DNA of 64,000 nt. Origin: Cellulophaga fucicola (lineage in GTDB: Bacteria > Bacteroidota > Bacteroidia > Flavobacteriales > Flavobacteriaceae). The notes beneath the pieces were generated by a model. The model saw only the letters and a list, made by a program, of their open reading frames with translations. It made no database searches and was not told the origin of the DNA. Position 1 is the first letter of the stretch, and the number at the start of each line of letters is the position of its first letter. The DNA lies in assembly GCF_900119145.1 (NCBI RefSeq), contig NZ_FPIY01000002.1, forward strand, positions 627,579 through 691,578, written 5' to 3'. The translations under genes and the position numbers were made by a program. Of this stretch, positions 1 through 8,854 are shown one piece after another.

Positions 1-658
1 GTGTTCCCCTACTTCTACCTGCAATTTCTATTGCAGCCTCTAAATCTATAGGAACATTTAAAATTTCCGCACTACGTTCTGCTATTGTAGATAGTAATTC
101 TGTTGTGTAGTATTGTAATCTACTCTGAATACCAAAACGAGCTCTCATAGGAGCCGTTAACAAGCCCGAACGCGTTGTTGCACCTATTAGAGTAAAAGGA
201 TTAAGATTTATCTGTACAGAACGTGCATTTGGCCCTGACTCAATCATAATATCAATTTTATAGTCCTCCATTGCAGAATACAAGTATTCTTCTACAATTG
301 GACTAAGCCTATGTATTTCATCAATAAAAAGAACATCCCTTTCATCTAGATTTGTTAGCAAACCTGCTAAATCTCCTGGTTTATCCAAAACTGGACCAGA
401 AGTTACCTTTATACCAACACCCAACTCGTTAGCCAAAATGTGAGCTAAAGTTGTTTTACCCAAACCTGGAGGTCCGTGAAATAATGTATGATCTAGTGCC
501 TCACCTCTTTGGTTTGCAGCTTCAACAAATACTTTAAGGTTATCTAATACCTGATCTTGACCAGCAAAATCATCAAAACTCAAGGGTCTTAAAGCTCTTT
601 CGATATCAACATCTTCAGAAGAAAAATTATTTGATGTAGGGTCTAGGTTTTCATTCAT
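1..658 (-). CDS. ruvB: Holliday junction branch migration helicase RuvB, N-terminal part (cut by window edge)
   Basis: This is the ATPase motor that drives branch migration of Holliday junctions together with RuvA, ahead of RuvC cleavage. Reading the minus strand from the ATG at 656-658 gives about 219 residues before the window ends, out of roughly 340 usual for the family. Visible motifs are Walker [10 protein letters not shown] (about residues 62-70), Walker [10 protein letters not shown] (about 110-118) and the sensor-1 stretch GATTR (about 159-163). An upstream in-frame alternative start was not seen. The partner nuclease gene ruvC lies about 62 kb away in the same window, so the two are not an operon here. 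Identification is near certain; the C-terminal winged-helix domain lies outside the window. Confidence 0.97.
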   Translation of the reverse strand, partial: MNENLDPTSNNFSSEDVDIERALRPLSFDDFAGQDQVLDNLKVFVEAANQRGEALDHTLFHGPPGLGKTTLAHILANELGVGIKVTSGPVLDKPGDLAGLLTNLDERDVLFIDEIHRLSPIVEEYLYSAMEDYKIDIMIESGPNARSVQINLNPFTLIGATTRSGLLTAPMRARFGIQSRLQYYTTELLSTIAERSAEILNVPIDLEAAIEIAGRSRGT

Positions 659-722
659 AGTCTAACAAAGATACTAGAATTAAGAAGTATTTAAATTGAA
701 AATATATCAATCTAAAAAAAAT

Positions 723-1544
723 CTATTCTTTTTTAATTAATTGAGAAGCACCTAAAAAGTCTGTAATGGTAATTAAAGGTGTTCCATATAGATAAGTTCT
801 AGAGCCCGCTTTAGATGAAAGATCAAACCTTTCTGATGCATAAATTCTAGCATCTGGTGACTCATCTAAATTAGCAATAACAGCTGTGCCTTTTAATTCC
901 TCTGCTCGTAATTGAGCATTACCAAAAAGATTGATACTAAAATTAGAAATTGCTCCTTGCATTTTAGCATCTGCACCACCGTGCATTGTTAAACTAGCAT
1001 CTTGTGCAACAACGTAAATACTTAAATCACTTTTTTGATCTTGGTTAATTGTAACAGCATCACAATCAACATTTAGCTCTGCCGAACTATTACCAGTCAT
1101 AGATATGTTTACATTGTCTGCCAATGTATTTAAAGCTAATCTAGAACCATCTTGTAAATTAAGTTCTAAATTATCTGTAGTAAGTATATCCTTCATTACT
1201 ATGCGACCATTAACAATGGTAATAGCATTAAGGTTTATATAATTTACAGTTAATAACAATTTCTTTTTAGAAACAATTCTATAAAAAGAACTAATTTGTA
1301 ACGTACTATCTACTACTTCAAACTTTAAAACATCCATAAGGTTATCGTCACCAATAAAATTGTAACTCTCCTCTCTGGCTTTTTTAACTTCTACTTGAAT
1401 ACCGTCTGAAACTGCAATTGCATTAAAGGGCGGTAATTCATTAGTAACTTCAATAACAGTTTTACTTCCTTTAATTTTAGGTTTTTTTTGCGCCACACTT
1501 ACTACCGTAAACAGTAGCAATATGCCTAGAATAATTTTTTTCAA
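723..1544 (-). CDS. Secreted GIN-domain (DUF2807) protein
   Basis: A 273-residue exported protein with a signal peptide (about residues 1-18, ending VSVAQ) followed by a repetitive beta-rich region. The run of short strands with regularly spaced Asn, Asp and Gly (for example LNLQDGSRLALNTL) fits the head GIN domain of DUF2807, a beta-helix fold common in secreted Bacteroidota proteins. Function of the family is not established; an adhesin-like role is only a database label. It is downstream of the cox operon terminator at 1632-1666 and upstream of ruvB on the same strand, so it probably has its own promoter, although I could not find a clear consensus one. Cellular location is inferred to be periplasm or outer surface. 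Confidence 0.8.
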   Translation of the reverse strand: MKKIILGILLLFTVVSVAQKKPKIKGSKTVIEVTNELPPFNAIAVSDGIQVEVKKAREESYNFIGDDNLMDVLKFEVVDSTLQISSFYRIVSKKKLLLTVNYINLNAITIVNGRIVMKDILTTDNLELNLQDGSRLALNTLADNVNISMTGNSSAELNVDCDAVTINQDQKSDLSIYVVAQDASLTMHGGADAKMQGAISNFSINLFGNAQLRAEELKGTAVIANLDESPDARIYASERFDLSSKAGSRTYLYGTPLITITDFLGASQLIKKE

Positions 1545-1631
1545 AATATAGTGTATTTAATGGTTTGTGTTTGTTGTTAAACAATATACTAAAATAGTAC
1601 TTAACAATATAAGTTAGCCAAGAATGATGCC

Positions 1632-1666
1632 AAAAAAAAAGCCTTTTAAAATAAATTTTAAAAGGC
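1632..1666 (-). terminator. Rho-independent terminator of the act-cox operon
   Basis: A perfect 11-bp stem (GCCTTTTAAAA at 1641-1651, loop TAAA, TTTTAAAAGGC at 1656-1666) is followed on the minus strand by nine T (1632-1640). It lies 21 bases after the coxA stop and closes the long respiratory transcript. Confidence 0.9.
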
Positions 1667-1687
1667 TTTATATAATATAAATAACGT

Positions 1688-3493
1688 TTAGTGAGATAGT
1701 TCTTCTTCACCATCTTGTAACGGTACTGTCTGAGGAACAAAATCTTGTCCTGGAAGTACGTACTCTCCGTTTTCGTTTGTTTTACTGTAATCATAAGCCC
1801 ATCTATGGACTTCTGGTATGGCACCTGGCCAGTTACCATGAATATGTTCTACTGGAGTTGTCCACTCTAAAGTAGTTGCTCTCCAAGGGTTTTGTTCTGC
1901 TTTTTTACCATAGAAAATGCTATAGATAAAGTTACCAACGAATACCAATTGTGTTGCACCTGCAATTAAAGCAAATACTGTAATTAAAATATTTACATCT
2001 GTAAGTTCATCAAACATTGGAAAAGCAGTGTTTTCATAATAACGTCTTGGTACACCAGCCATACCTACAAAGTGCATTGGAAAGAATACCCCGTAAGCAC
2101 ATATTGCAGTTATCCAGAAGTGAACATAACCTAAGTTCTTATTCATCATCTTACCAAACATTTTAGGGAACCAGTGGTATACACCAGCTAGTAAACCATA
2201 TAATGCAGATATACCCATTACTAAGTGGAAGTGAGCTACAACGAAGTAAGTATCGTGTACGTTAATATCTAATGTGCTATCACCTAAAATAATACCAGTT
2301 AAACCACCAGTAATAAATGTAGATACAAAGCCTATAGAAAATAACATTGCAACGTTCATCTGTAAATTACCTTTCCAGATTGTAGTAATCCAGTTAAATG
2401 CTTTTACAGCAGAAGGTATTGCAATTAATAAAGTTGTAAACGTAAATACAGAACCTAAGAAAGGATTCATACCTGAAATAAACATATGGTGACCCCATAC
2501 AATTGTAGATAAGAATGCAATTGCTATAATAGACATAATCATTGCTCTGTAACCAAATATTGGCTTACGAGCATTAGTTGCCATAACATCAGATACAATA
2601 CCCATTGCTGGTAATATTACAATATATACCTCTGGGTGACCTAGGAACCAAAATAAGTGTTCATATAACACTGGAGATCCACCTTGGTAGTGTAAAACCT
2701 CTCCTTGTATAAAAATATCTGACAAAAAGAATGATGTTCCAAAGCTTCTATCCATTATTAACAACAATGCTGCTGAAAATAAAACAGGGAAAGAAACAAC
2801 ACCAATAATAGCTGTAACAAATAATGCCCAAGTAGTTAACGGAAGTCTAGTCATAGACATACCCTTAGTTCTTAAGTTAATTACTGTTACTATATAGTTT
2901 AATGATCCTAATAAAGACGATGCAATAAAGATAGCCATTGAAACCAACCATAACGTCATACCTAGACCAGATCCAGATTGCGCCATTGGCAATGCACTTA
3001 ATGGAGGATAAACAGTCCAACCTGCTGCTGCTGGTCCCGATTCAATAAATAATGAAATAACCATTATAACTGCAGATGTAAAAAACAACCAATAAGAGAT
3101 CATATTTAACAATCCTGAAGCCATATCTCTTGCTCCAATTTGCAATGGAATAAGTAAGTTACTAAAAGTACCACTTAGACCAGCTGTAAGCACAAAGAAT
3201 ACCATTATTGTACCGTGCATAGTTACTAATGCTAAGTATACATCGGCATCCATAACACCTCCTGGTGCCCACTTACCTAATAATGCTTCAAATACAGGGA
3301 AAGATTCACCTGGCCAAGCCAATTGCATTCTAAATAATAATGACATTGCAATACCAATGAAACCCATTATTAAACCAGTAATTAAATACTGTTTTGCAAT
3401 CATCTTATGATCCATACTAAATATATATTTAGTAATGAATGTCTCCTTGTGATGATGTCCGTGATCGTCGTCGTGTTCGTGTGTTCCTGACAT
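1688..3493 (-). CDS. ctaD: Cytochrome c oxidase subunit I
   Basis: Catalytic subunit of the aa3-type haem-copper terminal oxidase in the inner membrane, reducing oxygen to water and pumping protons. The 601 residues carry the full ligand set: low-spin haem His93 (in TMHGTIMVFF) and His423, high-spin haem His421 (both in HDTYFVVAHFHLVMG), CuB ligands His286, His335 and His336, and the cross-linked Tyr290 in GHPEVY, marking an A-type oxidase. About twelve membrane helices are evident. The first 16 residues hold six histidines, an unusual soluble extension that might bind metal. It follows subunit II by 47 bases and is the last gene of the alternative complex III and oxidase operon, consistent with a supercomplex of the two enzymes. 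Confidence 0.97.
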   Translation of the reverse strand: MSGTHEHDDDHGHHHKETFITKYIFSMDHKMIAKQYLITGLIMGFIGIAMSLLFRMQLAWPGESFPVFEALLGKWAPGGVMDADVYLALVTMHGTIMVFFVLTAGLSGTFSNLLIPLQIGARDMASGLLNMISYWLFFTSAVIMVISLFIESGPAAAGWTVYPPLSALPMAQSGSGLGMTLWLVSMAIFIASSLLGSLNYIVTVINLRTKGMSMTRLPLTTWALFVTAIIGVVSFPVLFSAALLLIMDRSFGTSFFLSDIFIQGEVLHYQGGSPVLYEHLFWFLGHPEVYIVILPAMGIVSDVMATNARKPIFGYRAMIMSIIAIAFLSTIVWGHHMFISGMNPFLGSVFTFTTLLIAIPSAVKAFNWITTIWKGNLQMNVAMLFSIGFVSTFITGGLTGIILGDSTLDINVHDTYFVVAHFHLVMGISALYGLLAGVYHWFPKMFGKMMNKNLGYVHFWITAICAYGVFFPMHFVGMAGVPRRYYENTAFPMFDELTDVNILITVFALIAGATQLVFVGNFIYSIFYGKKAEQNPWRATTLEWTTPVEHIHGNWPGAIPEVHRWAYDYSKTNENGEYVLPGQDFVPQTVPLQDGEEELSH

Positions 3494-3540
3494 AATCAGA
3501 TATTATAATTTTTGTTAGTTAACTTAGTTTCTTAAATCAA

Positions 3541-4608
3541 TTATTGTACAGCAACTCCAGTAGCAGCATTACCACCAAATGTCTTTTGAGAAGCCATCCA
3601 CTTATCGTATTCTTCTTGAGTTTCTACGATAATTTTCATTTGCATATTGTAGTGAGATTTACCACAAATTTTGTTACAAAGTAAAATATAGTCGTACTCC
3701 CAAGGATCACTGTTTGGCTCACCTGCAGCTGCTCTTTTAGCTCTTATCTTATTAGCTCTTTTTACTTTATCAATTACATCTGGATCTTGACGCATTTCTG
3801 CTGTAGTCTTAATCGGTGTAAAAGAGAATTGAGTAATCATACCAGGTACACAGTTCATTTGCGCTCTAAAGTGAGGCATATAAGCTGAGTGTAATACGTC
3901 TTGTGAACGCATATGGAAATTAACTTTTCTACCTACAGGTAAGTGTAATTCTTTAACAATAACATCATCTGCAGCATTAGGATCAGACTCATCTAAACCT
4001 AAAACATTAGCATTATCAATGTCAATCATTCTTACGTTAGCTTCACCTAAAACATTATCCTCACCACCATATCTAGCAGTCCAGTTAAATTGTTGCGCAT
4101 AAAGCTCTACTATTAGTGGATCATCTTCATCATTAATATCCATAATATTTGTCCACGTATATAATCCCCAAAGGATTAAACCAGCTAAAACAATTACAGG
4201 AATAATAGTCCAAATAAATTCTAATTTATGATTGTCAGCATAAAACAATGCTTTTTTGTCTTTTTCACCACGGTATTTGTAAGCGAAATAGTGTAATAAA
4301 AACTGAGTAATAGTTTGTACAAAGAAGATGATAGCCATTGATAATAGCATTAAATCATCATACTCCGCACCGTGAGCAGAACCTGCCTCTGGTAATAAAA
4401 CCTTAGTATACTTATAGAAACTAAAGATTGTAATACCATAAATAAATATTAGAAAGGCAAACATTAGATAACCGTTAACCTTGTTATCTTTATCTGTTGC
4501 TGTTTCATTTTTAGCCGCTCTTAATTGCGACAATTCAAAAATTTTGGTCATTTGCCAAATTGCTATGGCTATTAAGACTAAAACCGTTATAGTTAAAACT
4601 GTAATCAT
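3541..4608 (-). CDS. ctaC: Cytochrome c oxidase subunit II
   Basis: CuA-bearing subunit that takes electrons from the cytochrome side and passes them to subunit I. The 355-residue protein has an extra N-terminal hydrophobic helix (about 2-20), further membrane segments near 46-66, 86-110 and 130-152, then a periplasmic cupredoxin domain. CuA ligands are visible: His240 in VLHSAYMP and the CNKICGKSHYNM motif giving Cys311, Cys315, His319 and Met322. The residue before the second Cys is Ile with Lys before it, where many homologues have Ser-Glu. There is no C-terminal cytochrome c domain as in caa3 enzymes, so electrons must come from another haem protein, plausibly the extra haem domain of ActA. 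Located between actF and coxA with short gaps. Confidence 0.96.
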   Translation of the reverse strand: MITVLTITVLVLIAIAIWQMTKIFELSQLRAAKNETATDKDNKVNGYLMFAFLIFIYGITIFSFYKYTKVLLPEAGSAHGAEYDDLMLLSMAIIFFVQTITQFLLHYFAYKYRGEKDKKALFYADNHKLEFIWTIIPVIVLAGLILWGLYTWTNIMDINDEDDPLIVELYAQQFNWTARYGGEDNVLGEANVRMIDIDNANVLGLDESDPNAADDVIVKELHLPVGRKVNFHMRSQDVLHSAYMPHFRAQMNCVPGMITQFSFTPIKTTAEMRQDPDVIDKVKRANKIRAKRAAAGEPNSDPWEYDYILLCNKICGKSHYNMQMKIIVETQEEYDKWMASQKTFGGNAATGVAVQ

Positions 4609-4644
4609 TGTATGATTTATTTTATGCTTTAGTAAACTTCCTTA

Positions 4645-5967
4645 TTAATAATGAAAATGCTTGCTCTCTCCAATAAACGGGTTTCTTTTTGGTTGTAATG
4701 GAGCAGTTGTTAAAGCTCTAAATACTACAAAAATAAACAACCCAGCAAAGAATAACACAGAACTAATTTCTGATACTCCTATTGACCATTGATCACCTAC
4801 TGTTGCAGGCATAATCATATTAAATATATCTAAATAATGACCCGCTAATATAACAACACCTGCCATAATAACAAACCAATTAACTCTTTTGTAATCACTG
4901 TTCATTAACAACAATAAAGGAAATATAAAGTTCATTGCTACCATTCCAAAGAAAGGTAAGTTGTAATCTTCTATTCTTGTTATAAAGTAAGTAACTTCTT
5001 CTGGTATATTAGCATACCATATAAGCATAAACTGTGCAAACCATAAGTATGTCCAGAAAATACTAATACCAAACATAAACTTAGCTAAATCATGAATATG
5101 ACTATCGTTTACATCTTCTAAGTGACCTTTAGACTTTAAGTATATAGTTACCATTGCAATAACAGTTATACCAGATACAAACATGCTAGCAAAAACGTAC
5201 CATCCAAACAAAGTACTAAACCAGTGAGGATCTACACTCATAATCCAATCCCAAGACATCATAGATTCTGTTACTAAATAGAATACTAAGAAACCAGCTG
5301 ACCATCTAAAGTTTTTAACAAAGTTAGAATTGTCATCAGCTTCATCCTGAGCTAAAGATAATTTACGAGATATAGTTCTATAAGCAATCCATCCTCCTAA
5401 GAAAATAGCAGCTCTAATTAAAAAGAAAGTTCCGTTTAAGTAACCTGCTTTTCCTTGTAATAATTTATCATGCGCAACAACATCAGCATCCATCCAAACG
5501 AATAAATGATTCATATGTGCCACAGAAGCAACAAGTATAACAAATACAATAAGACCTCCTGGAGCCAAGTAAGCCGTTATACCTTCCATTACTCTAAACA
5601 ATAAAGGAGACCAACCTGCTTGCGCAGCTCTTTGTATAGCATAAAATGCTAATACCCCTAAAGCTATCATAAAGAAAAAGAAAGCCGCAACATATAGTGC
5701 TGCCCAAGGTTTGTTTTGTAATTGGTGTAATAAATGCTCATCATGTTTACTATCATGACCTTCTACATGAGCAGCTTCACCGTGATTATCTTTAGCATGT
5801 TCCTCTGTAGTTGCATGCTCACCATGACCACCGTCATGGCTAGCCACTATAGCTTTAGCATCTTCTACCGTACTTGGCATAGAGATAAAGCCAGCAGCAA
5901 TACCCAATAAGCCTACAGCCATTAATATAAATGAAGCTATTTTTAGTCTGTTTGAAAAAGTGTACAT
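4645..5967 (-). CDS. actF: Alternative complex III subunit ActF (NrfD-like quinol:cytochrome c oxidoreductase subunit)
   Basis: Integral membrane subunit of alternative complex III, the quinol:electron acceptor oxidoreductase that replaces the bc1 complex in many Bacteroidota. The 440 residues contain about ten hydrophobic helices and belong to the same PsrC/NrfD-like family as ActC. A striking His-rich loop occupies about residues 44-81, with ten histidines, between the first helix and the rest. It sits last in the act gene order A-B-C-D-E-F and immediately ahead of the oxidase genes; the gap to actE is 16 bases. Assignment rests on family features plus gene order, which is diagnostic. Confidence 0.92.
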   Translation of the reverse strand: MYTFSNRLKIASFILMAVGLLGIAAGFISMPSTVEDAKAIVASHDGGHGEHATTEEHAKDNHGEAAHVEGHDSKHDEHLLHQLQNKPWAALYVAAFFFFMIALGVLAFYAIQRAAQAGWSPLLFRVMEGITAYLAPGGLIVFVILVASVAHMNHLFVWMDADVVAHDKLLQGKAGYLNGTFFLIRAAIFLGGWIAYRTISRKLSLAQDEADDNSNFVKNFRWSAGFLVFYLVTESMMSWDWIMSVDPHWFSTLFGWYVFASMFVSGITVIAMVTIYLKSKGHLEDVNDSHIHDLAKFMFGISIFWTYLWFAQFMLIWYANIPEEVTYFITRIEDYNLPFFGMVAMNFIFPLLLLMNSDYKRVNWFVIMAGVVILAGHYLDIFNMIMPATVGDQWSIGVSEISSVLFFAGLFIFVVFRALTTAPLQPKRNPFIGESKHFHY

Positions 5968-5983
5968 ATTCTTAATCTATGTA

Positions 5984-6544
5984 TTATTTAGTTAAGTCTT
6001 GTTTCAATTGCATTAAGTATTCTGCAACTTGCCAACGTTCTTCGTGATTCAATTGGTTTGCGTAAGAGCCCATAGTATTTATTCCGTAATAAATAGTAAA
6101 GTATGCATCACCTACAGAAATATTTCTTCCAGCATCCGCATAACTAGGAACACCTAGTATTTTTTCTCTCTTAACCAAGTTACCCTGACCATCACCTTTA
6201 TTACCATGACATATAGCACAGTTAATATTGTATAGCTCTTTACCTTTAGCTAAATTTACTTCCGACTTTAGAGAATCTAAAGGACTAGATTGTAAACGCG
6301 CTAATTCTTTTCCTTCAATATCATTTGCAAACTCATATGGCATATGACCTCTTGAAATTGTGTTTTCAACAGGCAAACCTGCTTCCATACCAGTAGGTAA
6401 AAAATCTACTTCCTGGTAAGTCTCGTATCCTACTGCCTCATACATATTTGGCATATATTGGTAGTTGGGACTATTCTTATCTGCACATGATGCAGTAAGA
6501 ATAACTAATCCTAGTACCAATCCTATATTTTTAAATATCTTCAT
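5984..6544 (-). CDS. actE: Alternative complex III monohaem cytochrome c subunit ActE
   Basis: A 186-residue lipoprotein cytochrome c. The signal peptide ends in a lipobox with Cys20 (LTASC), so the mature protein should be tethered in the periplasmic face of the membrane. One CxxCH haem motif (CAICH, residues 109-113) and a downstream Met158 (in NTMGSYANQL) are the likely axial ligands. In alternative complex III this subunit relays electrons from the pentahaem subunit to the oxidase or a soluble cytochrome. Gene spacing of 11 bases to actD and 16 to actF supports co-transcription. Confidence 0.93.
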   Translation of the reverse strand: MKIFKNIGLVLGLVILTASCADKNSPNYQYMPNMYEAVGYETYQEVDFLPTGMEAGLPVENTISRGHMPYEFANDIEGKELARLQSSPLDSLKSEVNLAKGKELYNINCAICHGNKGDGQGNLVKREKILGVPSYADAGRNISVGDAYFTIYYGINTMGSYANQLNHEERWQVAEYLMQLKQDLTK

Positions 6545-6555
6545 AACTATTAAGA

Positions 6556-7077
6556 CTACTTTTCTGAAATATTAATTTCTACTGCTCCCGTATCTGCTAA
6601 CAAAGCTAATAACTCTTCTTCGTTATCATGTATCTCTATTTCCATTAAGAACAAATCATCTGTTGTTCTTACGTCTGGATTTTCAGCTTGTTTAAAAGGC
6701 CATAATTTACTTCTCATATAAAAAGTAATAACCATTAAGTGGGCTGCAAAAAATACCGTAAGCTCAAACATAATTGGAACAAACGCTGGCATATTTTCTA
6801 GATAACTAAAACTTGGTTTACCACCTATATCTTGAGGCCAATCTTGTATCATAATGAAGTTCATCATAACTGTAGCTACAGCTAAACCTATACAACCATA
6901 AATAAAAGCTGTAATGGCAATTCTAGTTGGAGCAAGACCCATAGCCTTATCTAGTCCGTGAACTGGAAAAGGACAATATACCTCTTCTATATGATGCTTA
7001 GCTGCTTTAACCTTCTTAACAGCAAGCATCAATATATCATCATCATTATATAATGCGTGAATAACTTTAGATGCCAT
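6556..7077 (-). CDS. actD: Alternative complex III subunit ActD (DUF3341)
   Basis: A 173-residue small membrane subunit with two predicted helices (about 52-76 and 98-120) and soluble ends. The N-terminal segment with HHIEEVYCPFPVHGLD matches the DUF3341 pattern that defines ActD. It has no cofactor motif and is thought to be structural in the complex. It is separated from actC by only 2 bases and from actE by 11, inside the uninterrupted act cluster. Confidence comes from the family pattern and the gene order. Confidence 0.92.
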   Translation of the reverse strand: MASKVIHALYNDDDILMLAVKKVKAAKHHIEEVYCPFPVHGLDKAMGLAPTRIAITAFIYGCIGLAVATVMMNFIMIQDWPQDIGGKPSFSYLENMPAFVPIMFELTVFFAAHLMVITFYMRSKLWPFKQAENPDVRTTDDLFLMEIEIHDNEEELLALLADTGAVEINISEK

Positions 7078-7079
7078 AA

Positions 7080-8822
7080 TTAATTCTTGTTATTTAAGTT
7101 CTTGGCTTGACCAGCCCAATCATCTCTTTGTGCTCTTCCTGGGAAAGATTCAGTAATTGAATCTAATAAATCATACTCTTTTTGAGTCATTTTACTCACT
7201 TGAGCAAAACTATAGATACCTATTTGATTTAATGTTTTTTCCATTTGAGGCCCAATACCCTTTACCTGTTTTAGATCATCAGGAGTATCTGTATTAACAT
7301 CAAACTTACCTAAGGAACTTAACAAGTCTGACACCTTAGCATCATCCTTAACTTCTACCTGAACAACTTGTTCCTGTGCTACCGCAGAAGTGGTTGTGTT
7401 ATTATAGATTGTTGTCTTTGGCATCTCATACATTGGCTTTCCAGAATCTCTTAAATTCTTGAATTTACTACCAGATGCTTTTAAGATTGATTTCACCTCT
7501 GCTTGTGCTATTACTGGGAATGTTCTTGCATATAATAAAAATAATACAAAGAAGAAACCTATTGTACCTATAAAGATACCAATATCTACAAACGTAGGAG
7601 AGAACATTGTCCATGAAGATGGTAAGTAATCTCTGTGTAATGACGTTACAATAATTACAAAACGCTCGAACCACATACCTATGTTTACCACAATAGATAT
7701 AGCAAAAGAGAACATAATACTTGTACGCAATCTCTTAGACCACATAAACTGCGGAGAGAAAACGTTACAAGACATCATTGCCCAATATGCCCAAGCATAA
7801 GGTCCTGTTGCTCTGTTTAAGAAAGCATATTGCTCATATTCTACCCCAGAGTACCAAGCCATAAACAGCTCTGTAATATATGCACAACCCACTATAGAAC
7901 CAGTAATCATAATTACAATGTTCATTAATTCTATATGTTGTACAGTAATATAATCTTCTAAGCTACACACTTTTCTCATTATAATAAGAAGCGTGTTTAC
8001 CATTGCAAATCCAGAGAAAATTGCACCAGCAACAAAGTAAGGAGGGAATATAGTAGTATGCCATCCTGGTATTACCGACGTAGCAAAATCAAAAGATACA
8101 ATTGTATGTACAGAAAGTACAAGTGGAGTTGCTAAACCTGCTAACACAAGAGAAACTTCCTCAAAACGCTGCCAATCTTTAGCTCTACCTGTCCAACCGA
8201 AACTTAATAAGCTGTATATTTTTTTCTGAAATGGCTTTACCGCCCTATCACGAATCATTGCAAAATCTGGTAAAAGACCTGTCCACCAGAAAACCAATGA
8301 TACAGATAAGTACGTAGAAATTGCGAATACATCCCAAAGTAAAGGCGAATTGAAGTTAACCCACAACGAACCAAATTGGTTTGGTATAGGTAGTACCCAA
8401 TATGCCAACCAAGGTCGACCCATGTGAATAATTGGGAATAAACCAGCCTGAACTACAGAGAAAATTGTCATTGCCTCTGCAGAACGGTTAATTGCCATTC
8501 TCCATTTTTGTCTAAAGAGCAGTAGTACTGCAGAAATCAATGTTCCTGCGTGCCCAATACCTACCCACCATACAAAATTGGTAATATCCCAGGCCCAGCC
8601 TACTGTTTTATTTAATCCCCAGGTTCCTATACCTGTAGATACTGTGTAAATTATACAACCAACTCCCCAAAGGAATGCTATCAATGCTATGGTAAAAACT
8701 ATCCACCACTGCTTATTTGCTGTACCTTCAACAGGAGCAGCGATATCCACAGTTACATCGTGGTATCCTTTGTCTCCAATTACTAGGGGTTTTCGTATAG
8801 GTGCTTCGTAATGCGACGCCAT
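7080..8822 (-). CDS. actC: Alternative complex III quinone-binding subunit ActC (NrfD/PsrC-like) with helix-hairpin-helix tail
   Basis: Polytopic inner-membrane subunit proposed to bind menaquinol and lie next to the iron-sulfur subunit ActB. The first 460 or so residues carry about ten helices with NrfD-type features (WWVGIGHAGTLISA, LPIPNQFGSLWVNF). What is odd is the end: after a charged linker, residues from about 513 to 580 form a soluble domain starting TPDDLKQVKGIGP, which is a helix-hairpin-helix (GxGP) motif, and ending in WAGQAKNL. The same domain type occurs on ribosomal protein S2 at 36064-36315. The tail is additional to the NrfD core. Co-transcribed with actB (32-base gap) and actD (2-base gap). 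Confidence 0.94.
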   Translation of the reverse strand: MASHYEAPIRKPLVIGDKGYHDVTVDIAAPVEGTANKQWWIVFTIALIAFLWGVGCIIYTVSTGIGTWGLNKTVGWAWDITNFVWWVGIGHAGTLISAVLLLFRQKWRMAINRSAEAMTIFSVVQAGLFPIIHMGRPWLAYWVLPIPNQFGSLWVNFNSPLLWDVFAISTYLSVSLVFWWTGLLPDFAMIRDRAVKPFQKKIYSLLSFGWTGRAKDWQRFEEVSLVLAGLATPLVLSVHTIVSFDFATSVIPGWHTTIFPPYFVAGAIFSGFAMVNTLLIIMRKVCSLEDYITVQHIELMNIVIMITGSIVGCAYITELFMAWYSGVEYEQYAFLNRATGPYAWAYWAMMSCNVFSPQFMWSKRLRTSIMFSFAISIVVNIGMWFERFVIIVTSLHRDYLPSSWTMFSPTFVDIGIFIGTIGFFFVLFLLYARTFPVIAQAEVKSILKASGSKFKNLRDSGKPMYEMPKTTIYNNTTTSAVAQEQVVQVEVKDDAKVSDLLSSLGKFDVNTDTPDDLKQVKGIGPQMEKTLNQIGIYSFAQVSKMTQKEYDLLDSITESFPGRAQRDDWAGQAKNLNNKN

Positions 8823-8854
8823 AATTTATGTTATAGTTACGTTCCGTTAATTAA

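Noticed and set aside
1477-1839. 120-residue minus-strand frame overlapping the end of coxA and the GIN-protein gene
   Set aside because: It crosses a strong terminator, overlaps two well-supported genes in another frame and has Lys/Tyr/Phe-rich shadow composition with no recognisable motif.
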